Shown here: in pieces, positions 36,212 through 45,336 of the stretch
Position numbering within the stretch: position 1 is the first letter of the stretch
Layout: each line of letters starts with the position of its first letter
Source: JAUIET01 sp039111475
Lineage (GTDB): Bacteria; Pseudomonadota; Gammaproteobacteria; Pseudomonadales; JAUIET01
Direction of reading: 5' to 3'
Assembly (NCBI GenBank): GCA_039111475.1
Contig: JBCCIP010000002.1
Span: 62,001-126,000, forward strand
DNA: 64,000 bases
The notes under the pieces: model-generated
What the model was told of the DNA's origin: nothing
Seen by the model: the letters and a program-made list of their open reading frames with translations, nothing else
The model's database searches: none
Made by a program: the position numbers and the translations under genes

Positions 36212-37429
36212 ATGACAGTAGAGCGAGATGAGTTCGGTTTTGACGCGCCAGCGCCGCTGGGGCATCCCGGCCGGGCAGGATTGCCAGCTGGGCATACTAC
36301 CGGGCCGAACGTTGGCGAACGATTGCCTGATTTCGAACTGCCTGATGCAAATGGCAGAACCGTGCGTTTTCATGAAGACCGTGCTGATTGCAAAACCGTC
36401 CTGTTGTTTTATCGCTCAGCGGTTTGGTGACCTCCTTGCTGGACGCAGCTCGGTGAGTTGCGAGACTCTTATTCCAAGTTTGAAGCGCATGGCATCAAGC
36501 TGTATGCCATTTCGTATGACGACGAGAAAACACTGAGGGAATTTGCTGACGCGCAGAGCATTCCATACCCACTGCTTTCGGATATTGATTCTGAGGTTAT
36601 CGAGAATTACGGAATATTAAATACTGAGGTATCCAAAGACGACGCATTCTTGCATGGCATACCTTTTCCCGGAGCCTATGTTACAGACGCAAATGGTGTA
36701 GTAGTTGCCAAATTTTTTCATGATACATATAAGAAGCGCGACAGCGCGGAAACGTTTATTGATGCAGCAGTAGGGAACATACACCAGCACGCAGACGCCC
36801 CGAGTGCAGAAGGCGGTCAGCCTGAGCTAAAAATCACCGCTTTCGTGCACGGCGGCAGTGGCAGCATTCGGCAAGGTATTATTCGAAAACTGGTTGTTCG
36901 CTTTGATTTGGCTGATGGCCTACACATTTATTCCAGGCCCGTGCCGGATGGCATGGTAGCAACTGAACTAAAAGTATCTGGACCAGTTGGTTTCATTGCG
37001 CAGGAAATAGTTTGGCCGAAACCTCAGCTGTTGGACACTGAATTTACCGATAAAGATCTGTACGTGTGGAGTGGTACAACGGACATCGTTATACCTTTCT
37101 ACGCCGATGGTGATCTTGTTAGCGAAACGCGACCACTTGATGTTGAGGAAATCAACATTGAATTAAGTATCCGCTATCAAGCCTGTACCAGCACAGAATG
37201 CTTGTTACCACGCACCGAAACGCTGCACTTGACACTTAATACTGACGTTATTGATGTGCCTAAACTCAAAATGCACTTAGGCCATGGGCAACGTGAAAGT
37301 CAGTACGACAGCACGCCGGCATTGCGACGCCTAATCTGGCGAAAGGCGAAACAAAACCCCCTGGGCTTGCCAAAGTTTGTTTGGAAGAGTATCAAGCTGG
37401 AATGGGCTGCACGTAGGCGTGGCGCTTGA
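36212..37429 (+). CDS. Probable selenoprotein: AhpC/TSA-like redoxin fused to a DsbD-alpha-like domain
   Basis: Read through the TGA at 36428-36430, this frame encodes 405 residues. Residues about 30-175 form an AhpC/TSA redoxin domain: LLFYRSAVW-U73-P-P-C76-WTQLGEL, then LYAISYDD and YPLLSD. The UGA falls exactly where the family has the first Cys of its WCPxC active site, giving a U-x2-C motif. The frame on both sides is the same and both halves align to one family. A perfect 8-bp stem with a GGU loop starts 13 bases after the UGA. Residues about 195-350 resemble the N-terminal domain of DsbD, with Cys325 and Cys330 (QACTSTEC). No signal peptide is seen. It would be a thiol/selenol reductase or peroxidase. 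A Cys-to-stop mutation is the alternative. Confidence 0.8.
36444..36462 (+). promoter_or_regulatory. Candidate bacterial SECIS stem-loop
   Basis: CGCAGCTC-GGT-GAGTTGCG forms a perfect 8-bp stem (one G-U pair) with a GGU loop inside the coding sequence. The loop guanines are 22-23 bases after the UGA, within the spacing known for bacterial selenocysteine insertion elements, and fdhF also has a GGU loop. This supports SelB-dependent decoding of the UGA at 36428. Confidence 0.7.
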
Positions 37430-37491
37430 CGAATTTTGACCAGCAATAACTTATGCCCCGAAACTGATACACTCGACTTAGTCGCTATTTG

Positions 37492-39270
37492 ATGAGAAAC
37501 ACAATGAGATACCTTTCCGGCCGATTGTTTTTGTTGTCCGTTATTGTTATTTCGCTATTAACGGGTTGTGTTACACACATGGCACCCGACACTGCATCAG
37601 TGGTATTAAGAGGCGGTGCTGTTTACGCAATGGATGGGCACGGCAATAAGGCAACAGCGATCGCGCTTAGGGCCGATCGCATTCTCTATGTAGGCAGCGA
37701 TGATCAGGCAGCCGCCTACATAGGTGACCAGACCAAAATACTAGAGCTTGACGGCAAGATGGTTTTGCCTGGGTTTATTGATGGTCACGCACACCCTCCC
37801 GGACGTGAGTTAGCGGCGTTGAATACATTGGTTTTGAACGCGCTGGAGCCCAATTTGAGCGTGTATCGAAAAGCAATCAAGGATTATTCCAATAGCAGAC
37901 CGGATATGCCAATACTTTTTGGTAGCGGCTTGCAGTTGAACGCCTTCACCGATGATACTTTGAGCAAAAAATTTCTAGACAATATCGTTAGTGATAGACC
38001 GGTGTTGATTAAAGACAGTTCGTTTCATGGTGAGCTTGTAAACAGTATTGCTTTGGAAATGTCGGGCATTACTAAAGAAACGTCAGACCCACCCGGTGGC
38101 AAAATCTATAGGGATGAGTATGGGGAACCTACCGGCTATTTATCGGATGCCGGCACCTTGTTGCACCCTGATCTGCAACGGGGGCCAGAGGTTAGCCATG
38201 AGATGTACCTGCGGGCGTGGCGGCAGTACGAAGATGTTTCTCTGGCCAAAGGAATCACCGCGGTCACCAATGCGCTGCCGCAAGCTCTGCCTTCGCCTGT
38301 AGTGTGGCAGTTGCTGGACGAACACATAAAGTCAGGAAACGCCAGAATGCGGGTTAATGTGCTGAGCAAGACCAATGCAAATCATTCGTCCGAAGCGACC
38401 ATTAAGGAACTCCGTAATGGTCAGCAGTTCGTCTCCGATTGGCAAATGGTGCGGGGGGTAAAAATAGTGTTGGACGGTGTGCCGGAAGGGAAGAGTGCAT
38501 ACCTACTGCAGCCTTACGCACCTTCTGCCGAGTTGCCCGCCAATGATCGTGGCACGCCAATGTGGGAAAAAGAGTCGTTCAATGAATACATTGCTGATCT
38601 TGATGCCGCTGGTTTCCAGGTTCAGACACACAGTATGGGCGATGCGTCGGTGCGCATGTTTGTTGACGCGGTAGAAAACGCATACATGAGGAATTCGGCC
38701 AGAGATGCACGACATACTGTTATTCACGCCAATTTGATTGATCCTGCGGACATTGAGCGCATGGCCAAGATGGATATCTACGCCGCCATGTCGCCCATAT
38801 GGTCCTATGGCGAACCGGTGTTCAGCGCTCTCGAGCTGCAAATGCTGGGAAAAAAACGATTTGACCAGGAGTACGCTCTTAGGGATATGGCCCAGGCAGG
38901 CATTCGCATGACCGGTTCGGCTGATCAACCCGTTACACCTGACGACCGGCCATTGTTTGGCATTGAAACCGGAGTCACGCGAGGTTCGCCTTACGTGGGC
39001 GAGCAAAATGACCCACGTTTTTTTCGCGGTCAGTCTCAGTCGCTGTCTGTTGCGGAAATGTTGGAGATGTACACCATAAACGGCGCACGGCAAATGTTTA
39101 TGGACGATTTAATTGGAAGCCTTGAGCCTGGAAAAAAGGCTGATCTGGTGATACTGGAGCGGGATATCACGCAAATCGACCCGGTGGATATTTCAGAGAC
39201 ACGTATCGTTGCCACCATTGTAAATGGCGAGACTGTGTATTCCAACAATGAGCTTTTCGACGTTCATTAG
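37492..39270 (+). CDS. Lipoprotein amidohydrolase (YtcJ-like, amidohydrolase 3)
   Basis: A 592-residue metal-dependent amidohydrolase with a lipoprotein signal: hydrophobic core LFLLSVIVISL and lipobox LTGC. The metal site begins with GFIDGHAHP near residue 95. Other blocks include VIHANLIDPADIERM and the C-terminal DLIGSLEPGKKADLVILERD, which is typical of YtcJ-like enzymes. It is exported and lipid-anchored in the periplasm or outer membrane. The substrate is unknown; related proteins hydrolyse amides, carbamates or cyclic imides. ATG 37492 is used, ATG 37504 is also possible, and neither has a strong ribosome-binding site. Confidence 0.88.
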   Translation: MRNTMRYLSGRLFLLSVIVISLLTGCVTHMAPDTASVVLRGGAVYAMDGHGNKATAIALRADRILYVGSDDQAAAYIGDQTKILELDGKMVLPGFIDGHAHPPGRELAALNTLVLNALEPNLSVYRKAIKDYSNSRPDMPILFGSGLQLNAFTDDTLSKKFLDNIVSDRPVLIKDSSFHGELVNSIALEMSGITKETSDPPGGKIYRDEYGEPTGYLSDAGTLLHPDLQRGPEVSHEMYLRAWRQYEDVSLAKGITAVTNALPQALPSPVVWQLLDEHIKSGNARMRVNVLSKTNANHSSEATIKELRNGQQFVSDWQMVRGVKIVLDGVPEGKSAYLLQPYAPSAELPANDRGTPMWEKESFNEYIADLDAAGFQVQTHSMGDASVRMFVDAVENAYMRNSARDARHTVIHANLIDPADIERMAKMDIYAAMSPIWSYGEPVFSALELQMLGKKRFDQEYALRDMAQAGIRMTGSADQPVTPDDRPLFGIETGVTRGSPYVGEQNDPRFFRGQSQSLSVAEMLEMYTINGARQMFMDDLIGSLEPGKKADLVILERDITQIDPVDISETRIVATIVNGETVYSNNELFDVH

Positions 39271-39640
39271 TTTGTGGGCCCGCTTTTCGAAAATGCGATA
39301 GCCACTGCACTCGCTATGCTCATGGGGCAAGCCTTTTTCAAAAAGCTCTCGTTTTACTGTGTAAAATGCAGGTGCATCCCTGCGTCTGAGCTAGCTCCCG
39401 TCGAAAATACTCTAATTGTGGACAGGAACTAGCTAGAATATTGCGCTAAATACCGGGGGGGATGCTGTAACAATCGCGCGATACCAACTTCACCTATGGA
39501 CCCATACATCACCTCATGCAGCCTGTGCCTTTGGCTTGCAGCTTGCGTACCGTTTTGTGACCAGCGAGTTTATCTTCTAGTGCAAAGACCAAACGCCCTA
39601 TGTAACATAGGGCGTGTGTCTACAACCCCAAAGGATTACA
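39271..39640. other. 370-bp intergenic region with predicted RNA structure
   Basis: No credible gene is present. Besides the perfect hairpin at 39593-39615, the region holds a weaker pair GCTAGCTCC/GGAACTAGC around 39390-39436. It could be a structured 5' leader for the SnoaL/ligase genes, but no known riboswitch is recognised. Confidence 0.4.
39593..39615 (+). promoter_or_regulatory. Perfect inverted repeat before the SnoaL gene
   Basis: ACGCCCTATG-TAA-CATAGGGCGT is a perfect 10-bp inverted repeat with a 3-base centre, ending 26 bp before the ATG at 39641. There is no T-run, so it is not a normal terminator. It may be an operator or an RNA hairpin in the leader. Confidence 0.55.
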
Positions 39641-40219
39641 ATGAGCGAACAACAACTCACTGAGCTGCTGGACAAACAAGCGATTTCAGAGGTGATCATG
39701 ACCTATGCTCGAGCGATTGATCGTCTGGACGAGGCAATGTTGCGTTCGGTTTTTCACTCGGATTCCAAGCACGCGCATGGTTTCGTCGGGCCATCTTCTG
39801 ATCCTTCTCTGGACTCGAAACCGGGTAAACCAAAGGACTTTGTGGCGTATGCCTTCGATGTGCTGAACACACACACGCGAACCCATCATCAGCTTGGCAA
39901 TATATTCATCGAACTTGAAGGAGACAACGCTTACGCGGAAACGTATTTTACGGCATACCATAGAATGCGAGCGCTAGGCGACCCAATGGCCTCGGAAAAC
40001 GCCCACGATACTGAAATGGATTTTCTAGTGGCTGGAAGATACCTGGATCGTTTCCAAAAGCGCCACGGTGTTTGGAAAATAAGTCATCGCAGCGGTTTAA
40101 CGGACTGGATGAGAACAGAACCGCCGGCAACTCAAGGATTTGCGGGCATTCCAGCAGAGCTTGCGGGTCACCGTGGTGAGCAAGATTTGGTGTATCGAAG
40201 ACGCCAAGCGTTTGGATAA
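39641..40219 (+). CDS. SnoaL-like NTF2-fold protein
   Basis: A 192-residue SnoaL_4-type protein. The N-terminus LLDKQAISEVIMTYARAIDRLDEAMLRSVFH is the usual helix pair of this group, and a conserved His pair lies at THTRTHHQLGNI. Members of the fold act as isomerases, hydratases or dehydratases and are common in steroid and aromatic clusters. AAGGA five bases before ATG 39641 is a good ribosome-binding site. The acyl-CoA ligase starts 108 bp downstream and may be cotranscribed. The reaction is unknown. A second SnoaL protein is at 53434. Confidence 0.8.
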   Translation: MSEQQLTELLDKQAISEVIMTYARAIDRLDEAMLRSVFHSDSKHAHGFVGPSSDPSLDSKPGKPKDFVAYAFDVLNTHTRTHHQLGNIFIELEGDNAYAETYFTAYHRMRALGDPMASENAHDTEMDFLVAGRYLDRFQKRHGVWKISHRSGLTDWMRTEPPATQGFAGIPAELAGHRGEQDLVYRRRQAFG

Positions 40220-40327
40220 TTTGCATAACCCGCGTGCTGGAATATTATCGAATTGCGGTAAAAGATTATTTGTAACTTTTCCAGTCGCTGAACATCGATT
40301 GACTGCAATCAATCTAAGGGAACAATA

Positions 40328-42028
40328 ATGTATAAAGAACTACGAGACACGGTGCAAGAACTGACATCTGAGGGCCAACTCTTTGCGCTCACCGATGTAG
40401 AGGTTAACGGCCAAACGCTTCCCGCTTGGGCTATCGCACCGCCAACCTTGAGGGATTTGTGGCTTATGTCGGCGGCGCATGGCGACGCTGACTATCTTGT
40501 ATACCAGGATGAGCGGTGGACATACGCCAGAGCGCATGAGCAAGTGGCAAGCATTGCCAATTACCTGGTCACTAACGGCATAGGCAAAGACGATAAAGTG
40601 GCAATTGCCATGCGCAACTATCCAGAATGGTTGCTCTCGTTCTGGGCCATAGTCTGTATTGGAGCCGTGCCGGTTGGTGTAAATGCCTGGTGGGTTGCTG
40701 AAGAACTGGAGTACGGCCTCAACGACAGCGACACCAAGTTATTGATTTGCGATCGCGAGCGTTTGCAAAGGTTTGAGAGCATCAAGTCGTCATTTCCTGA
40801 GTTAGCGGTGGTAACCGTAAGAGTGGATGACGTTCCGAATTGGGCGACACCCTGGTCAGCAGTACTTGAGACAGAGTCTGTGCTGCCCGACGCCAATATA
40901 GAACCTGATGATGACGTTGCCATTTTTTATACATCGGGCACCACTGGGCACCCTAAAGGGGCGCGTCTAACCCACCGCGGTTGTGCTAATAACGTAGTCA
41001 CTCAAACCTTTGCATCGTTTGCGCTGAAAATGGCCCAAGCCAAGTATCAAAACACTGCGTTGCCGACTATGGCCAGAGAGGGATTGCCGCAAACGGCCAC
41101 AATAGCGGTAACGCCGTTGTTTCATGTAACGGCGAATGGCATGGCGCAAACCTTAACCGCCGGTGGCGGAAAAATTGTGCATACCTACAAATGGGATGCA
41201 GGTGAAGCACTGAGTTTGATAGAGGCGGAGAAGATCACCAATTTTTCAGGCGTACCGATAATGACGCGTGAGATATTTGATCACCCGAATTTTGCGAACA
41301 CAGATACGTCATCGGTTGATTCCTTTGGCGGTGGTGGCGCTCCCGTACAGGCCGACCTGATTGAGAAGGTCGGTGCATTGGGTGGTTCTGCGATGATGGC
41401 GCAAGGTTACGGCATGACTGAAACCTCAACCATGGCCAGTGCGGCCTACGGTATATACCAACTCGACAAGCCCACCAGTGCTGGCATGGTTATGCCTGTG
41501 TTTGACGTGAAATGCGTCGATGAGCAAGGCAATGATTTGCCCGCCGGTGAGACCGGTGAGCTTTGCCTGCGCGGCGTGCAGGTATTCAAAGGTTACTTAA
41601 ATCGCCCTGATGCCACGGCTGAGACCATTGTCAATGGTTGGTTGCACACTGGTGATATTGGTTATGTGGATGAAGATAATTTTATTTATCTGGTTGACCG
41701 CGCCAAAGACATGGTGTTGCGTGGTGGAGAAAACGTATACAGTTCTGAGGTAGAGATGATCGTCTACCGTTATGATGATGTGGCGGAGTGTGCCGTGTTT
41801 GCGGTACCCGATGATCGCTTAGGTGAGGAAGTAGGCGTTGCGATTTATGCGCCACAGAATCCGTCACTGGATGTAGATGTGCTGCGGGCATTTTGCAAGG
41901 AACACCTCGCCGCGTTCAAAGTGCCGCGCTACATCTGGGTTGTGCAAGAACCGTTGCCACGCAACGCCAGTGGCAAATTTGTTAAGAAAGAACTGCAGAG
42001 CGCTCTGGACATAACAACCGCGCATTGA
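40328..42028 (+). CDS. AMP-forming acyl-CoA ligase (FadD-like)
   Basis: A 566-residue acyl-CoA synthetase. The ATP loop IFYTSGTTGHPKGARLTH is canonical, as are GYGMTET, the hinge DRAKDMVLRGGENVYSSEVE and the C-terminal catalytic lysine in PRNASGKFVKKEL. The N-terminus is about 20 residues longer than in many FadD proteins. It would activate a medium or alicyclic carboxylic acid for beta-oxidation by the acyl-CoA dehydrogenases in the region. The substrate is not readable from the sequence. Confidence 0.9.
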   Translation: MYKELRDTVQELTSEGQLFALTDVEVNGQTLPAWAIAPPTLRDLWLMSAAHGDADYLVYQDERWTYARAHEQVASIANYLVTNGIGKDDKVAIAMRNYPEWLLSFWAIVCIGAVPVGVNAWWVAEELEYGLNDSDTKLLICDRERLQRFESIKSSFPELAVVTVRVDDVPNWATPWSAVLETESVLPDANIEPDDDVAIFYTSGTTGHPKGARLTHRGCANNVVTQTFASFALKMAQAKYQNTALPTMAREGLPQTATIAVTPLFHVTANGMAQTLTAGGGKIVHTYKWDAGEALSLIEAEKITNFSGVPIMTREIFDHPNFANTDTSSVDSFGGGGAPVQADLIEKVGALGGSAMMAQGYGMTETSTMASAAYGIYQLDKPTSAGMVMPVFDVKCVDEQGNDLPAGETGELCLRGVQVFKGYLNRPDATAETIVNGWLHTGDIGYVDEDNFIYLVDRAKDMVLRGGENVYSSEVEMIVYRYDDVAECAVFAVPDDRLGEEVGVAIYAPQNPSLDVDVLRAFCKEHLAAFKVPRYIWVVQEPLPRNASGKFVKKELQSALDITTAH

Positions 42029-42050
42029 GTGAATGCAGTTGACGCCCGGA

Positions 42051-43097
<1,047 letters not shown>

Positions 43098-43263
43098 AAC
43101 CGGTCCAGGCAATTGCTTACGTCTGGTCAAATAATAGTCGGTTATCAGCGTGGTATTTTACCGCTGGTCAGGATTCACGAGCGTTTTTGCTACTCTTTTG
43201 GATGACTCTGTGAAAATACCGGGAAGCATCTATTTGCAGTACGCTGATACCATGTTGCGGTTG

Positions 43264-45189
43264 CTAATCACTGTTTGAAACACCGAATACAGCAAACATA
43301 TTGCCAGGCATGTGCGCTGAGAATCCATAACCAGAGTTAAGGAAAACAGACCCGTTTGCTATTGTAGCGCCAGGACCGCTCATGCCACCGCCCTTGGCCA
43401 TCACACCATTTATCGCCAGTACGGCTTGCTTGGTGTCGTATTCCCACAGCACGCGCCCGTCTTCTTTGCGGTAAGCGCGCAGAAATCCATCAAGGTGACC
43501 AGCAAACAGCACGCCGGGAATTGCGGTCACCGCGGAAGAAACTCCTGGGTCGCAAAACTCCAAGGAATCAGGACAAATATTTTTTTGCACGTGGCTCCAT
43601 AAGCGTATCCCATCCGCGGCATTAAGCGCGTTTACGCCAGGTCGCGCTGCGGATTCGTCCAAGATGCTTCCATCATTGCTGTGATTCATGTCATTGATTG
43701 GCACGTACACTGTTGCTCCTTCGGCGGCCATACCGAAGTGCACGCCACCCTGGATGCTGCCGCGGCCTACCTTTTCGCGCCATAATAATTGGCCTTTGTT
43801 ATCCGGGTCGTGTGCACTAACGGCGCCGTTTTTATTTCCTGCAACCAGTACTTGCTTCCCATTCGGCAGGTCGACCAATAGTATGCTCGCGCCATAATCG
43901 TAATCAGGCCCTTTCTCTTCCGGGCAGTTCGGGTTGTCTTCGAACTGACACGCTGTATTCCAGGCATCGTTTTTTATTGATTGAAACGCCCAGGCTCGTT
44001 CTCCGGTATCCAGTGTGATTGCAATGATAGCGTCGCTATTCCCATCGGCCGGCGACGAATAATTTTCGCCAGTGCCGACATAGAGTAAACCGCGTTTTTC
44101 ATCCACCGTAGGTGAGCCCCAAATCGGCGCGCCGGATGGACCAAGCACTCTAGTTCCGATGCGTGTTTTTTTAACTAATGCCGGTGGTTGTGGAATGCTG
44201 TAATGGCGCCAGCGAATTTCACCACTGGGTAAATCCACCGCCAATACATTGCCGCGAAATTTGCAGCAATCGTATTCCGGGTTTGCAGCGGCCACAACTT
44301 CCAGGGATGAGAGTGGTGCGTATACGGTATTGTTAAAGATGGCCGGTGTTCCTGTCAGCGTAGCACTTGGGTGTTCGTCGGCACGAAGGCGCCATATTAG
44401 TTCGCCGGTGAGTGCATTCACTGCGTATAAATTGGCAATCACATCACCAAAAACGGCTAAGGCTGGTTGACCTTCCGTTGCGGCAGAAAGCACCGCGCCC
44501 GTTCGAACTTCTGCGCTGGCTTCAAAGCGCCAATGCGCACAGCCTGTTTCAACATCAAGAGCGTATACGCTGCCGTCTTCGCTGCCCATGTAGACCGCAC
44601 CAAAGCCAACAGCAGGCTGCGACCTCGCACGTGTGACACCAGGAAACGCGTAGGCCCATTTCAGTTTGAGCTTCGGTACATCGTCCGCACTGAGTCCCGC
44701 AGCGTCGGCGGCAATAAAACGTGAATTGTCATGTCCCCAGCCAGTTTGATGAAGGGCAGCTTCTGGATTCAGCGACACGCTGTTCGCATCACAAGAGGGC
44801 GCATAAGAAAGTTGCTCAGAATTCTCGAGACTTTGATTGGTAAGATACTCAGCGATTTCTCGATGTTGCTCATCGCTGAGTGACGCCGCTTGTTGGCGCA
44901 TGACACCACTGTTCAACGCACGGTAAATTTTTTGCGGTCCCATCATAGACAGCCAGACTAAATGTGGTGCTTTGGACACTGTACCATCGTGACAATGCGC
45001 GCAGTGTTGTTTGTATAAGCCAGCACCAACGGCTGAAGGGTCGTGCATGTTTTGCATTCGGCTTTGCTCGTTGGCCGTCGATTTTTCCACAGCCGAATCC
45101 ACCTTGGCCGGTGGCGTACTTAACTGGCATGACAACAGGAAAATGGCACAGCACAGAAGTACTACTGGTTTCATCGATTTTTTACTCAT
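43264..45189 (-). CDS. Quinohaemoprotein: cytochrome c plus PQQ-type beta-propeller, PVA-dehydrogenase-like
   Basis: A 641-residue exported lipoprotein (lipobox LLSC, Cys21). A short cytochrome c domain carries CAHCH (residues 63-67). It is followed by an eight-bladed beta-propeller with repeated motifs such as GSVYALDVETGCAHW, NLYAVNALTGELIW and VLAVDLPSGEIRW. Adjacent cysteines in EYDCCKFRG near residue 305 match the vicinal disulfide of PQQ alcohol dehydrogenases. The order haem first, then propeller, resembles polyvinyl-alcohol dehydrogenase. It would oxidise an alcohol and pass electrons to a periplasmic carrier. PQQ genes are not in the window. Confidence 0.83.
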   Translation of the reverse strand: MSKKSMKPVVLLCCAIFLLSCQLSTPPAKVDSAVEKSTANEQSRMQNMHDPSAVGAGLYKQHCAHCHDGTVSKAPHLVWLSMMGPQKIYRALNSGVMRQQAASLSDEQHREIAEYLTNQSLENSEQLSYAPSCDANSVSLNPEAALHQTGWGHDNSRFIAADAAGLSADDVPKLKLKWAYAFPGVTRARSQPAVGFGAVYMGSEDGSVYALDVETGCAHWRFEASAEVRTGAVLSAATEGQPALAVFGDVIANLYAVNALTGELIWRLRADEHPSATLTGTPAIFNNTVYAPLSSLEVVAAANPEYDCCKFRGNVLAVDLPSGEIRWRHYSIPQPPALVKKTRIGTRVLGPSGAPIWGSPTVDEKRGLLYVGTGENYSSPADGNSDAIIAITLDTGERAWAFQSIKNDAWNTACQFEDNPNCPEEKGPDYDYGASILLVDLPNGKQVLVAGNKNGAVSAHDPDNKGQLLWREKVGRGSIQGGVHFGMAAEGATVYVPINDMNHSNDGSILDESAARPGVNALNAADGIRLWSHVQKNICPDSLEFCDPGVSSAVTAIPGVLFAGHLDGFLRAYRKEDGRVLWEYDTKQAVLAINGVMAKGGGMSGPGATIANGSVFLNSGYGFSAHMPGNMFAVFGVSNSD

Positions 45190-45291
45190 ATTAATGGCAG
45201 AGTGTACTGTTTCGTCTACAGCACTATGCGCACAACCCTAGTTGCTTCAAAGCATACTCACGTATTCTCGCACAGTGCGCTCTGTTTTATT

Positions 45292-45308
45292 CCGGTTATA
45301 ATTACCGG
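45292..45308. promoter_or_regulatory. Inverted repeat before fadH
   Basis: CCGGT-TATAATT-ACCGG is a 5-bp inverted repeat with a 7-base AT-rich centre that contains a good -10 box (TATAAT). It lies 28 bp before ATG 45337, so it may be an operator over the core promoter. No other copy was seen in the window. Confidence 0.4.
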
Positions 45309-45336
45309 TCAAGTTTCTCTCCTGACAAGCTATATA

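Noticed and set aside
36458..37429. Separate shorter gene starting at 36458
   Set aside because: It would begin in the middle of the redoxin domain, just after the active site. The frame is continuous with the upstream segment through the TGA, so one selenoprotein gene is the better reading.
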